Positions 6,858-16,096 are shown, numbered from the stretch's first letter. The stretch: 29,129 bases of DNA from Lachnospiraceae bacterium UBA1760 (GCA_002314775.1 DCHE01000059.1:64540-93668); one strand, 5' to 3'. The notes: generated from the sequence alone by a model not told the origin. A program made the numbers and translations.

Positions 6858-8384
6858 CTCAACTGCCTCAAATTCTTCATTGGTTTTCTTGTCACATGGC
6901 TTTGTTACAAGGCTCACCAAAACAATTGATAAGGATGACATAACAAATGCCGGCAAAATACCATTGATATCTATATATTTTTTTATTATATCAAAGAGCA
7001 CAGAGCCTTCAATTTTTCTATTAAGCTCCCACATAAGGGAAACTGCAAACCCGAAAAACACTCCGGCTATTGCACCATTTTTATTCATTCTCTTCCAATA
7101 CAGAGAGAATATCATCACTGCGTTGAAGGTTGAACCGATGATTATCCATACCGAATCCATATACCTGGTAAATCTGTCCGGAAGGGCATATACGAAAAAG
7201 CATATTGCACAGGCGGAAAGAAACAGAATTATCCTTGAAAAGGAAATCTCATTCTTTTTGTAAAATCTTTTGAAGCTTCCTCTTCTCAGATAATCTCCAC
7301 AAAGAAGTGTGGAAATAACCATAAGCTGCCTGAGCGTAAATATCATCAGCGCAGACAAAATCATACAAACTCCGAAAACTACGATGGTTTTCATTATCAT
7401 TCCATCCTTGTTCATCCTTAAAAGGGTTCTAAGGATAACATTTTCTCCATTTCCTAGTCTTTCTGGGTAAAGAAAGGCTCTTGCAAAACCTCCGGTAACA
7501 GCCGCAGCAATTATACCGGCAAATAAATATACCGACGAGCTCCTTCTTGCCCTTCCAATCTCTCTTCCGTTATTGAAAGAGAAAAAGCCCATAATGATAT
7601 GCGGAATTCCAAAGCATACCAGTCCATAAGAAAGCTGAGATATGATATCATATATCCCGATTGTCTTTCCACTACTATACAGAACATTGAAGAACACACT
7701 CGCGCCGCCTTCAAATCTGGAATTCATAATATTTGTGACTATTCCAGTTGCCTTTAGCTTCACATATATGGATATCGCCATAAAAACAAGAAGTAAAATA
7801 ACCGCTACTCCGCATAGACCAAATATCTTAATTGTTCCCCTGTTACCTGCAATAATAAAATAAAGCAGAGAGATAAACACTGTTGAAAAAACAACGACAA
7901 CAAAAGGAATTCCATACACCTTCTCAATAAGTACCGCATATTTTTTTATTACGATAACAACAAATAAAAACGATGCTGAAATTGTAAATGCTGCCGTAAT
8001 ATGAATAAGCACAGGCGAGTCTGTATTAAATCTTTTTCTAAAGAAATCAGACAGTGTATAGAGCTCATCATCCTGCACAGTATATCTCATAAACCTATAT
8101 GACAGACTAACCCAGGCAGTTATCATACCTATAAACACACCTACAGCAGACCAGGCACGACCCGCACCGTAGCTGTAGATTCCCCCTGGAAGGACAAATA
8201 GCATAATGAAGCTTATCTCTGCAAACATAATCATTATACCATTTCTTATCGGCATATGTGTGTCTGTACCCAAAAGAAAGGTTTTAACCTTATCGTCTCT
8301 GTTCCTAAATCTGATTACAACAGATGCAACCAGAAGTATTATTAAATATGCAATTAAAAAGTATATATCATATTCAAAAAGCAT
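6843..8384 (-). CDS. Sodium:solute symporter family protein (SSF)
   Basis: This 513-residue polytopic membrane protein has about 13 predicted membrane segments, the usual size and topology of PutP/PanF-type symporters. Features include the first helix DIYFLIAYLIILLVASVVIRF, a glycine-rich PGGIYSYGAGRAW loop near residues 65-77, a DDELYTLSDFFRKRFN segment near 102-117 (the SSF 'LSDF' region), and GICMIL/LRQLMVISTLLCGDYLRR in the later half. It would import a small solute with Na+; the substrate cannot be read from sequence. Its ATG directly abuts the thiN stop (TAAATG) without its own good ribosome site, so it is probably translated by coupling to thiN. It is not a sensor-kinase fusion. Family assignment is firm. 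Confidence 0.85.
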   Translation of the reverse strand: MLFEYDIYFLIAYLIILLVASVVIRFRNRDDKVKTFLLGTDTHMPIRNGIMIMFAEISFIMLFVLPGGIYSYGAGRAWSAVGVFIGMITAWVSLSYRFMRYTVQDDELYTLSDFFRKRFNTDSPVLIHITAAFTISASFLFVVIVIKKYAVLIEKVYGIPFVVVVFSTVFISLLYFIIAGNRGTIKIFGLCGVAVILLLVFMAISIYVKLKATGIVTNIMNSRFEGGASVFFNVLYSSGKTIGIYDIISQLSYGLVCFGIPHIIMGFFSFNNGREIGRARRSSSVYLFAGIIAAAVTGGFARAFLYPERLGNGENVILRTLLRMNKDGMIMKTIVVFGVCMILSALMIFTLRQLMVISTLLCGDYLRRGSFKRFYKKNEISFSRIILFLSACAICFFVYALPDRFTRYMDSVWIIIGSTFNAVMIFSLYWKRMNKNGAIAGVFFGFAVSLMWELNRKIEGSVLFDIIKKYIDINGILPAFVMSSLSIVLVSLVTKPCDKKTNEEFEAVEFRNV

Positions 8385-9023
8385 TTAATCAATTGACTCC
8401 ATCACAAGCAAATAACCTGTTTCAAAATCTATAGTTGCTACATCCTCAATTATCTCATTACTGATTCCAAGACTAATGCCCTGAGTAAGTGAAATCCCGT
8501 CAGCATTATACTTGAACCCCTTCAATGTAAGGTTAGTCACACTGTCTCCAAGAGGCATAAGCGACACATATGGATATCTGCTTTTCCTAAGACTAACACT
8601 TCCATTTTTAACACTAATCCTGTTATTTTCATCAATGATATATGCCTCAATATCATTGTCACAAAACATCTTTAATAGTGATACATTTGCAAATGTATGG
8701 TCAAACCTGGTTCCAGTTGCTCCTGCAATAATTACCCGTTTCGGATTAAGCCTTATAATCTCCTCTACACATACCTCTGTGTCAGTAAAATCCTTCTCAG
8801 GCTTTAGTTTTTTGGTATTAGGCTTTGACAAAAAATACTCTGCATCCTCTTGTGGCAGTGAGTCGAAATCTCCAACTGCAAAATCAGGATCAAAGGAAAG
8901 TCTTCTGTATGCAGCCAGTCCACTGTCCGCTCCTACATAATAGTCCGGTTTATATTCTAAGATAATACCTTTTATAGTATCCAAATCACTTCTTCCGCCA
9001 GAAATAAGCAAAACTGTATCCAA
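8385..9023 (-). CDS. thiN: Thiamine pyrophosphokinase
   Basis: This 212-residue cytosolic enzyme transfers pyrophosphate from ATP to thiamine, giving thiamine diphosphate. It shows the family's VGADSGL, AVGDFDSLP, KDFTDTE and GATGTRFDHTFAN motifs in order within the first 115 residues, which form the catalytic domain; the C-terminal beta domain (about 130-212) binds thiamine. The start is TTG at 9023, with GAGGTG five bases upstream and no suitable ATG. It lies 13 bases after rpe and abuts the symporter. The rsgA-rpe-thiN order is standard in Firmicutes. Confidence 0.95.
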   Translation of the reverse strand: MDTVLLISGGRSDLDTIKGIILEYKPDYYVGADSGLAAYRRLSFDPDFAVGDFDSLPQEDAEYFLSKPNTKKLKPEKDFTDTEVCVEEIIRLNPKRVIIAGATGTRFDHTFANVSLLKMFCDNDIEAYIIDENNRISVKNGSVSLRKSRYPYVSLMPLGDSVTNLTLKGFKYNADGISLTQGISLGISNEIIEDVATIDFETGYLLVMESID

Positions 9024-9036
9024 ATCAGCACCTCAA

Positions 9037-9690
9037 CTATCTCTCTAGTTTTTCAAGAAAGCCCTTAACATTAGCCTCAATATCTCCCTTAAATACAGCA
9101 GAGCCTGCAACAATTACATTGGCACCTGCAGCAAGCACCTCCTCAACATTGTCCAATGTAACTCCACCGTCAACCTCAATGTCAATGCATGCATTCTTTC
9201 TCTTCTCAAGCTCTCTGACCTCCTTAACCTTGTCAAGCGCAGAAGGAATGAACTTCTGCCCTCCGAAGCCAGGATTTACACTCATAACCAGAACCATATC
9301 AATATCATTTATAATATAGTCAAGAACAGAAACTGGTGTGCCCGGATTAAGAGCAACTCCCACCTTCATTCCAAGTGCTTTAATCTTCTGAATCGTGCTG
9401 TGAATATGCTTGACTGCTTCAATGTGAACAGTAAGAATATCCGCACCAGCCTCCTTAAAATCCTCTAAGTATCTGGCAGGCTCCTCTATCATAAGATGAA
9501 CATCAAGCGGCTTATCAGTTGCCTTATTCACAAATTTAATCACTGGAGCTCCGAAGGAAATATTAGGAACAAACATTCCATCCATAACGTCAACATGAAT
9601 ATACTGTGCTCCAGCCTTATCCACAAGCTTTATATTTTCCTCTATGTTTCCAAAATCAATAGCAAGCATTGAAGGTGATAAATAATTCAT
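9037..9690 (-). CDS. rpe: Ribulose-phosphate 3-epimerase
   Basis: This 217-residue TIM-barrel enzyme interconverts ribulose 5-phosphate and xylulose 5-phosphate in the pentose phosphate pathway. It has SPSMLAIDFGNI at the start, the HVDVMDGMFVPNISFG metal/catalytic segment (residues about 32-47), DVHLMIEEPARY, VMSVNPGFGGQKF (about 134-146) and the IEVDGGVT segment holding the second catalytic aspartate. Only one base separates its ATG from the rsgA stop, and its ribosome site GGAGG lies in the end of rsgA, so the two are translationally coupled. Confidence 0.97.
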   Translation of the reverse strand: MNYLSPSMLAIDFGNIEENIKLVDKAGAQYIHVDVMDGMFVPNISFGAPVIKFVNKATDKPLDVHLMIEEPARYLEDFKEAGADILTVHIEAVKHIHSTIQKIKALGMKVGVALNPGTPVSVLDYIINDIDMVLVMSVNPGFGGQKFIPSALDKVKEVRELEKRKNACIDIEVDGGVTLDNVEEVLAAGANVIVAGSAVFKGDIEANVKGFLEKLER

Positions 9691-9691
9691 C

Positions 9692-10570
9692 CTACCATTT
9701 CCTCCTAAGTTTTAATTCCTCATATAACTGTTTATAATTTAAATATCTTTTTTTCTTTATCGCACCAGCCTTAACTGCATTTTTCACTGCACAGTCAGGC
9801 TCACTTATATGCATACAGCCTGTATACTTGCACTGTCCTATCGAAGCCTTGAACTCAGGGAAGTAGTACTGCAAATCCTCCTTCTCAGCCTCATACACTG
9901 TCAGAGCAGTAAATCCCGGGGTGTCAATGATATAGGTATCTGTATCTACTGGAATGAGCTCAGAATGCCTTGTAGTATGCTTTCCGCGCTTAATCTTCTC
10001 ACTAATCTCGCCTGTCTTCACCTCGGCATCAGGATTCAAGGTATTCAATACCGACGATTTGCCTACTCCCGACGGACCTGAAAGAACAGAGGTCTTGCCT
10101 AAAAGCACTTCCTTTAGTTCGCAAATCCCAGTTTCCTTCTCAGCAGAAATGATATGGACCTCATACCCAGCTGACTCATATATCTCCCTCATCTCTAAAA
10201 GCTTATCCTCTGGAGCAAGATCTGCCTTGTTAAAGCATATAATTGTCTTTAGCTCCTTCATCTCCATAATGACAAGAAATCTGTCTAAAAGATTGAGATT
10301 AGGTTCAGGAAATGACGCCGCAAAAATAATAACCGCCTGGTCAACGTTAGATACGGCCGGACGGACTAATTCATTTAAACGTGGCAATATAGAGATTATA
10401 TTTCCAGTTAATTTTTCTGAATCTATAATCTCTATATCCACATCATCGCCAACCAGGGGCTTTTCGTTTCTGTTACGAAAAGCTCCTTTGGCTTTACATT
10501 CATAAAGTTTTTGATCTTTGGCCTTGACGTAATAAAATCCGCCAATTCCTTTTATAATTTTCCCCTTCAA
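9692..10570 (-). CDS. rsgA: Small ribosomal subunit biogenesis GTPase RsgA
   Basis: This 292-residue circularly permuted GTPase acts in late 30S maturation. An N-terminal OB fold (about 1-70) is followed by the permuted G motifs: FNKADLA (G4), then SGPSGVGKSS (G1), then DTPGF (G3). The C-terminal zinc site is C-x4-C-x-H-x5-C (from CKYTGCMH). The start is TTG at 10570 with GAGGT seven bases upstream, the only start that keeps the conserved N-terminus. It lies 23 bases after prkC, the usual prkC-rsgA-rpe-thiN order. Confidence 0.97.
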   Translation of the reverse strand: MKGKIIKGIGGFYYVKAKDQKLYECKAKGAFRNRNEKPLVGDDVDIEIIDSEKLTGNIISILPRLNELVRPAVSNVDQAVIIFAASFPEPNLNLLDRFLVIMEMKELKTIICFNKADLAPEDKLLEMREIYESAGYEVHIISAEKETGICELKEVLLGKTSVLSGPSGVGKSSVLNTLNPDAEVKTGEISEKIKRGKHTTRHSELIPVDTDTYIIDTPGFTALTVYEAEKEDLQYYFPEFKASIGQCKYTGCMHISEPDCAVKNAVKAGAIKKKRYLNYKQLYEELKLRRKW

Positions 10571-10593
10571 TGAACGACCTCACAAACCGATAA

Positions 10594-12966
10594 TTACTGT
10601 TCCTTGAATGACACCTGAAGATTTGCACTAAAGCAATCTGTTACGTCAATCATATCCGTGGTATTTTCCTCTGAATCATACATATTCGCTGTAACACTAA
10701 ATGATGTCTCTCCAGAATTAACTGAAAGGTCAGTAAGTGTTCCACTAACTGAAAGTGGGAACTCTGCAAGTGAACCGATTGTTCTAGAGAACACTGCATT
10801 TCTAGAACCACCAACTGTCATATAGCACTCAACAACAAATGAGGCTGCATTCTCAAGTGCAGCTTCGTTTGTGCACTGTACTGTTCCTGTTAACTCTCCT
10901 GTGTAAACTGATGCCTTCTTACCCTGAGAAACAACTAAGTCAATAGCTGTACCCTCGTTGACAGTTGTCTTAGCTGAGATACCCTGTCTAATAACAAGTC
11001 CATTCTCAACCTTATCGCTGTATTCGTATGTAATCTCACCAACTGTAAGGTTAACTGCCTCAATACTTGCCTTTGCGGCGTCAAGTGTAATTCCAGTAAC
11101 CTTAGGAACTGCTACAGTCTTAACATCCGGACCGTTACTGATAACAAGAACTATAGTTGTGCCCTTTGGAACCTCCTGTCCCTCTCCTGGCTCAGTTCTG
11201 ATAACAACATCCTTTGCTACTGTATCACTTGCCTCAAAGCTGTGAGTAACCTTAAAACCGTACTCCTCGCCCTCAAGGATACCGACAGCTGCACTGTCTG
11301 AAAGACCTGCTACTGTAGGCACCTTCTTAAGCTCGGCACCACCACTTACAGTAATAATAATCTTTGTCGAAGAAGAAACCTCTGTTCCCTCCTCAACACT
11401 CTGACTAATTACATAGCCCTTAGGTCTTTCCTCACTGGCTTCATATACTATCTCGTAATTTGTAATCTTCTTCTTTTCAAGAAGCTTCTTGCAAGCTTCC
11501 TCTGATGTTCCAACAACATCAATCATCTCATATGTTTCTTCAGAAGATGCCTCTTCAGTATCCTCTGAAACATAACCAGAGGTTGAATTCTGAGTATTTC
11601 CAGAACCAAAACGGAACCATCCCATCAGCTTACCAACAACAATAAGTATAATAATAGCTAAAATAACTGCTACAGCGATTCCTGCTATCATGACAGCCTT
11701 CTCGACCTTTGAATCATCATCATCGTCATAATCATCGTAATCGTCGTAATCATCACCATATCCGTAATCATCATCGTAATCGTCTTCGACTCTCTTTATG
11801 CTCTTCTTTTTTGGCTGAACTGGTACTGGTTCATCATACTCTGGCTCATAATAATCATCATCAAAATCATCATCGTCCACGAACATTTCGTTGATTCGTC
11901 CTCTGTCAGGCTGCGGAGCTGATGAAATATTTCTCTGAACCGGTCTTTGGCCCGCTCCTGCCTGTGATGTGCTTCTCTGTACCTGCTGTGAGAAATCATT
12001 CTGACTGGCACCACCAAACTCATCAAACTCATCGAATTCCTTCTGTGCGCTGTTCTGTTTAATTGTCTTCATATCCTCAGGAGTAAATCTCTGAGTAGGT
12101 GCATTGTTTACTACACTCTGTCCCTTTGCAACAATAATATCAATATTAGGATTAGCCTTAACTCTCTTTAAATCTGCAATAAGAGCATTAGCTGTTAAAT
12201 ATCTCTTTTCTGGCTTCTTCTGGGTAGCCTTCATAATTATCTTCTCAAAGCTTGAGTAGATGTCTGGGAAGTACTGTCTTGGTGGAATTATGTCATTCTG
12301 AATATGCATAAGAGCTATAGATACATTGGTATCTCCCTCAAATGGCACCCTTGCAGTAACCATCTCATACATTGTAATACCGAGTGAATAGATATCACTT
12401 CTCTCATCGCTATATCCACCTCTAGCCTGCTCTGGCGAGATGTAGTGTACCGATCCCATTCCCATAGTAGACATAGTGTTTGAAGTTGCAGCCTTTGCGA
12501 TACCAAAGTCTGTAACCTTAAGATTGCCATTCTTGGAAACAATAATATTCTGTGGCTTAATATCTCTGTGAATTACATGATTCTCATGAGCAGCCTCAAG
12601 ACCTGATGCAATCTGAATTGAGAAATCAATTGCCTGGTCCATGCTGAGTCTTCCATTAAGGGTGATATACTCCTTAAGAGTAATACCCTCAACAAGCTCC
12701 ATTACAATAAAATGGTAACCCTGATCCTCACTTACATCATAAACATTTACAATGTTTGGATGTGCAAGACTTGCAGAAGCCTGAGCCTCTACTCTGAACT
12801 TTGATACAAAGTTCATGTCCTGACTGAACTCTGGCTTAAGAACCTTTATTGCAACATATCTTTTTAGTTTGTAATCTTTCGCCTTAAATACGATAGACAT
12901 TCCGCCTGAGCCTACTGCTTCAACTATCTCATATCTATCATCTAGCTTCATTCCTGGATTTAACAT
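10594..12966 (-). CDS. prkC: PASTA-domain Ser/Thr protein kinase (PrkC/StkP type)
   Basis: This 790-residue membrane kinase senses muropeptides or lipid II and phosphorylates wall, division and translation proteins. The kinase domain (about 10-270) has GSGGMSIV at 19-26, Lys41, Glu60, HRDIKPQN at 133-140, DFG at 153-155 and an activation loop with several Thr/Ser. Then comes a long cytoplasmic linker. Its 363-418 part is extremely rich in Asp and Tyr, unlike the basic juxtamembrane segments of well-studied relatives. One membrane helix lies at about 424-445. Three extracellular PASTA domains follow at about 478-543, 547-613 and 617-682, then a ~105-residue beta-rich C-terminal domain of unknown role. 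It is encoded just after its cognate phosphatase gene (12-base gap). Confidence 0.96.
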   Translation of the reverse strand: MLNPGMKLDDRYEIVEAVGSGGMSIVFKAKDYKLKRYVAIKVLKPEFSQDMNFVSKFRVEAQASASLAHPNIVNVYDVSEDQGYHFIVMELVEGITLKEYITLNGRLSMDQAIDFSIQIASGLEAAHENHVIHRDIKPQNIIVSKNGNLKVTDFGIAKAATSNTMSTMGMGSVHYISPEQARGGYSDERSDIYSLGITMYEMVTARVPFEGDTNVSIALMHIQNDIIPPRQYFPDIYSSFEKIIMKATQKKPEKRYLTANALIADLKRVKANPNIDIIVAKGQSVVNNAPTQRFTPEDMKTIKQNSAQKEFDEFDEFGGASQNDFSQQVQRSTSQAGAGQRPVQRNISSAPQPDRGRINEMFVDDDDFDDDYYEPEYDEPVPVQPKKKSIKRVEDDYDDDYGYGDDYDDYDDYDDDDDSKVEKAVMIAGIAVAVILAIIILIVVGKLMGWFRFGSGNTQNSTSGYVSEDTEEASSEETYEMIDVVGTSEEACKKLLEKKKITNYEIVYEASEERPKGYVISQSVEEGTEVSSSTKIIITVSGGAELKKVPTVAGLSDSAAVGILEGEEYGFKVTHSFEASDTVAKDVVIRTEPGEGQEVPKGTTIVLVISNGPDVKTVAVPKVTGITLDAAKASIEAVNLTVGEITYEYSDKVENGLVIRQGISAKTTVNEGTAIDLVVSQGKKASVYTGELTGTVQCTNEAALENAASFVVECYMTVGGSRNAVFSRTIGSLAEFPLSVSGTLTDLSVNSGETSFSVTANMYDSEENTTDMIDVTDCFSANLQVSFKEQ

Positions 12967-12978
12967 AAATGCACCTCA

Positions 12979-13698
12979 CTAAACACAAATTACTAAAGCT
13001 GAAACATTGTCATTACCGCCGTAATAATTTGCCCTTCCAATCAGCTCATCAACTATTTTGCTAATATCGCTATTCTCGCTAACTATATCTCTAATCTCAT
13101 CATCCGCAACCATGTTTGAAAGTCCATCTGAACAAAGTAGTATTCTGTCACCCTCTTTGACATCAACCTCAAAAAAGTCTGGCATTGCCTCGTCTCTTGA
13201 GCCCATTGCTCTTGTAATTATGTTCTTTTCGGGATGATTTCTCCCCTTTTTTCTATCTAACTGGCCATTCCTAATAAGTTCCTCAACGAGTGAATGGTCC
13301 ATTGTGATCTGTCTAATATTATCATCGATAACATACAAACGGCTATCTCCAATATTTCCAACATAGAGCTTTCCGTTATCAACTACGGCAGCGACCATGG
13401 TAGTTCCCATACCATTTTTATCCTTGTCCTGCTCTGCTGCCTTATATACTTCATTGCTGGCATAAAGCATGGCTCTCTTGAGAAGAGAGATGGGATTTTC
13501 AATTGTTGATTCTCTAACCATATCTGTGACAATGCTTATGGCGTACTGCGAAGCAAAATCTCCTGCTGCGTGTCCACCCATGCCATCAGCTACTATGTAT
13601 AAATTAGGGAGTGGTCCAATCTGGTCATCGCTGTAAAAAACGCTGTCCTGATTGACACTACGTCTCCTTCCTATATCGGTTCTTCCCTTAGATACCAT
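12979..13698 (-). CDS. stp: PP2C-family Ser/Thr protein phosphatase (Stp/PrpC)
   Basis: This 239-residue metal-dependent phosphatase reverses the action of the adjacent PASTA kinase. It has the PPM motifs RRSVNQDSV (about residues 12-20), VADGMGGHAAGDFAS (about 36-50), GNIGDSRLYVI near 115, the ITMDHS segment, LLCSDGLSNMV near 170 and GGNDNVSALVI at the end, giving the metal-binding aspartates. Length is typical for the minimal bacterial form. It starts 17 bases after rlmN stops; stp-prkC pairing is near universal in Firmicutes. Confidence 0.97.
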   Translation of the reverse strand: MVSKGRTDIGRRRSVNQDSVFYSDDQIGPLPNLYIVADGMGGHAAGDFASQYAISIVTDMVRESTIENPISLLKRAMLYASNEVYKAAEQDKDKNGMGTTMVAAVVDNGKLYVGNIGDSRLYVIDDNIRQITMDHSLVEELIRNGQLDRKKGRNHPEKNIITRAMGSRDEAMPDFFEVDVKEGDRILLCSDGLSNMVADDEIRDIVSENSDISKIVDELIGRANYYGGNDNVSALVICV

Positions 13699-13715
13699 AA
13701 TCTTTAGTACCTCAC

Positions 13716-14744
13716 TTAATTATCATTCTCAGTATATTTTCTTCTTAACTGGCCACAGGCAGCGTCAATGTCTTTGCCCATACCTCTTCTTATAGTAACA
13801 TTTATTCTATATTTTTCAAGTAAATTTTTGAACTTTACTATGGATTCATAGTCAGATTGCACAAAATCACGCTCTTTAATAGGATTAACAGGTATTAAAT
13901 TGATATGTGCCTTCATTCCCGAAATAAGCTTTCCCAGCTCTCTTGCCTGCTCCTCGGAATCATTTTGGCCTTTTACAAGACTGTATTCAAAGGTAACTCT
14001 TCTTCCCGTCTTATTAAAATAATACATGCAGGCATCCAGGGTTTCCTTTAAGGAATACTTGAACGCAATAGGCATGAGCGCTCTTCTGGCATCGTCATTT
14101 GCAGCATGCAAAGATAGTGCAAATGTAATTGAAAGGTCCTCCTCCGCAAGCTTTTTTATCATCGGTACGATTCCACAGCTTGATACTGTGATATTTCTCT
14201 GACTGAGATTGTATCCGTCCTCACCAGTTATTATTCTGATAAATCTGATAAGATTGTCGTAATTATCAAGGGGCTCTCCTGTTCCCATGACAACAATGTT
14301 TGATATCTTCTCACCAGTAAGCCTCATCGCCATATAAACCTGCTCAAGCATTTCACTTGCACTCAGGTTTCTAATAAGGCCGCCCAGTGTTGAAGCACAG
14401 AATTTACATCCCATTCTGCAGCCTGCCTGTGAGGAAATGCAGAGCGAATTGCCATGATTATATCTCATAAATACGCTCTCTATCATCTGTCCATCAGGCA
14501 TTTTAAACAGGAACTTTATCGTCCCGTCCTTCTCGGAAACCTGCCTTGTTTCTTCCTTTATTTTTATAAAGTCCGCCTCAAGCTTTTCTCTTAAATCCTT
14601 CGGAATGTTTGTCATCTCAGAGATCTCATAAACCCTCTTCTTATGCATCCACTCATATATCTGTTTTGCCCTGAACCTAGGAGCACCCATCTCCTTAAGA
14701 TAGGCCTCAAGCTCAGTCATATACATTGATTTAATATCCATCAT
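13716..14744 (-). CDS. rlmN: Dual-specificity 23S rRNA/tRNA adenine C2 methyltransferase RlmN
   Basis: This 342-residue radical SAM enzyme methylates C2 of A2503 in 23S rRNA and A37 of some tRNAs. The 4Fe-4S motif CxxxCxxC is Cys109/113/116 in GCRMGCKFC. The two methyl-transfer cysteines are visible as Cys102 (LCISSQ) and Cys330 (DIDAACGQLR). Also present are VVMGTGEPLDNYDN, the GG-like SAM loop, and the TVSSCGIVP segment. Start ATG 14744 (or the next ATG codon) follows GAGG. Cfr-type resistance enzymes are related, but the context (rsmB-rlmN-stp) and sequence fit housekeeping RlmN. Confidence 0.97.
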   Translation of the reverse strand: MMDIKSMYMTELEAYLKEMGAPRFRAKQIYEWMHKKRVYEISEMTNIPKDLREKLEADFIKIKEETRQVSEKDGTIKFLFKMPDGQMIESVFMRYNHGNSLCISSQAGCRMGCKFCASTLGGLIRNLSASEMLEQVYMAMRLTGEKISNIVVMGTGEPLDNYDNLIRFIRIITGEDGYNLSQRNITVSSCGIVPMIKKLAEEDLSITFALSLHAANDDARRALMPIAFKYSLKETLDACMYYFNKTGRRVTFEYSLVKGQNDSEEQARELGKLISGMKAHINLIPVNPIKERDFVQSDYESIVKFKNLLEKYRINVTIRRGMGKDIDAACGQLRRKYTENDN

Positions 14745-14769
14745 GCTTCCTCATCTCGAATAATATGTA

Positions 14770-14798
14770 AGTCGCATCCGACTCCCCACTGACGTGGG
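14770..14798 (-). other. Two small tandem hairpins in the rsmB-rlmN gap
   Basis: The 65-base gap contains two adjacent perfect stem-loops. On the minus strand the first is CCCAC-GTCA-GTGGG (14798-14785) and the second AGTCG-GATG-CGACT (14783-14770), one base apart, both with five-pair stems and tetraloops. No T-run follows, so this is not a terminator. An RNA-processing or stability element is possible. Confidence 0.4.
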
Positions 14799-14809
14799 TC
14801 ATACTGGTT

Positions 14810-16096
14810 TTATTCTTTCTTCTTGAATATGGAATAAAAGAAACCATCAGTTCCATCTATTCCCTGTAAAAATAGTCTGTCCTCAAGCTTAACGAAGTCC
14901 TTATGCTCCTCCAAAAACCTTTGAACATTCTCCTCATTTTCCTTTTTAGTAATGGTGCAGGTTGAATAAAGGAGAGTTCCGCCCCTCTTCACATATCTTG
15001 CCGCATTTGTCATAATGCTATAACCAAGCTGTGACAGGGTCTCGATATCTGCCTTCTCAACTCTGTATTTAATATCATTTTTTCGGCCCATAATACCAAG
15101 TCCCGTACATGGAACATCTGATATAACCAGGTCCGCCTTTTCTACTAGTCCCTCATCAAGAACTGTTGCATCCTTCACCGCAGGCTTTACCGAGGTGAGT
15201 CCAAGCCTACTAGCATTTTCTCTGATTAGCTCAACCTTGTCATCACTTATATCACAGGAGAGAATCTCTCCTTTATTCATAAGTCTCTCGGCAATGCAAA
15301 GGCTCTTTCCACCCGGAGCAGCACACATATCAATGACAAATGGTTCCTCACCAAACTCAGTCATCTCATAGGCCCTCATAACTGTGTAGGTTGAACTCTC
15401 ATCCTGAACAGAGAACTCACCCTCCCTAAAGCCAGGAAGCTTTCTGATAAAGTCATAATTATCAATGATAAGAGACACATCCGTATATCTGCCATCACTT
15501 ACTGCTACGCCCTTTTCTACAAGCTTCTCCTTAAGCACTTCCTTTGTCTGTTTAACTGTATTGACTCTTATTGTGGTTCCCCGCTCGGCAAACTGGGAAC
15601 CGATTATCTTCTCAGCATACTCAGCACCATAAAGCTGCTTAATATATCTGCATATCCACTTCGGAGTTGAATATCTCTCGCTGATATTTACAAAGCTGAT
15701 ATTCTCTTTATCCGCCGCGATGCTTCTTAAGAGTCCATTTACATAGCCTGACACCTGACCCATCCCGTGGTCCTTAACAAGCTTTACAGACTCATTTATC
15801 GCTGCCCTTGCTGGCACCGAATCCATATACATTATCTGGTAAACACCCATTCTTAGTATTGCAGTGACAATAGGTCTTTCCTTTTTTGCATCCTTCTTCT
15901 TATGCTTTTCTAAAATCACATCAAGCTGAAGCCTGTACTCAACGACTCCCTCAACCAGCCTCGATACAAACGCCCTCAGCTTTTTATCCTCAAACTGATT
16001 AACTCTAAGAGCCTTCGCCAGTGCAATATTCGAAAATGTTCCATTTTTATCAATATCTAAAAGCACTTCAAGTGCTATTTCTCTAGCACTCTTCAT
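14810..16096 (-). CDS. rsmB: 16S rRNA (cytosine-967 C5) methyltransferase
   Basis: This 428-residue methyltransferase makes m5C967 in 16S rRNA. Residues 1 to about 140 form the NusB-like RNA-binding domain (SAREIALEVLLDIDKNGTFSN start). The Rossmann SAM domain begins near 240 with FVIDMCAAPGGKSLCIAERL, followed by SDVPCTGLG holding one conserved cysteine and YSTCTITKKENE holding the catalytic one. Both cysteines typical of RNA m5C methyltransferases are present. Its ATG lies inside the end of fmt (14-base overlap), with GGTAGG just upstream, so the pair is coupled. Confidence 0.97.
   Translation of the reverse strand: MKSAREIALEVLLDIDKNGTFSNIALAKALRVNQFEDKKLRAFVSRLVEGVVEYRLQLDVILEKHKKKDAKKERPIVTAILRMGVYQIMYMDSVPARAAINESVKLVKDHGMGQVSGYVNGLLRSIAADKENISFVNISERYSTPKWICRYIKQLYGAEYAEKIIGSQFAERGTTIRVNTVKQTKEVLKEKLVEKGVAVSDGRYTDVSLIIDNYDFIRKLPGFREGEFSVQDESSTYTVMRAYEMTEFGEEPFVIDMCAAPGGKSLCIAERLMNKGEILSCDISDDKVELIRENASRLGLTSVKPAVKDATVLDEGLVEKADLVISDVPCTGLGIMGRKNDIKYRVEKADIETLSQLGYSIMTNAARYVKRGGTLLYSTCTITKKENEENVQRFLEEHKDFVKLEDRLFLQGIDGTDGFFYSIFKKKE

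Noticed and set aside
9954..10505. 183-codon plus-strand frame opposite rsgA
   Set aside because: The minus strand encodes a complete, motif-bearing RsgA across the same bases; the opposite frame has no ribosome site or family features.
11709..11894. Histidine-rich plus-strand frame opposite prkC
   Set aside because: It is the antisense reading of the Asp/Tyr-rich codon tract of the kinase linker, not a metal-binding protein gene.
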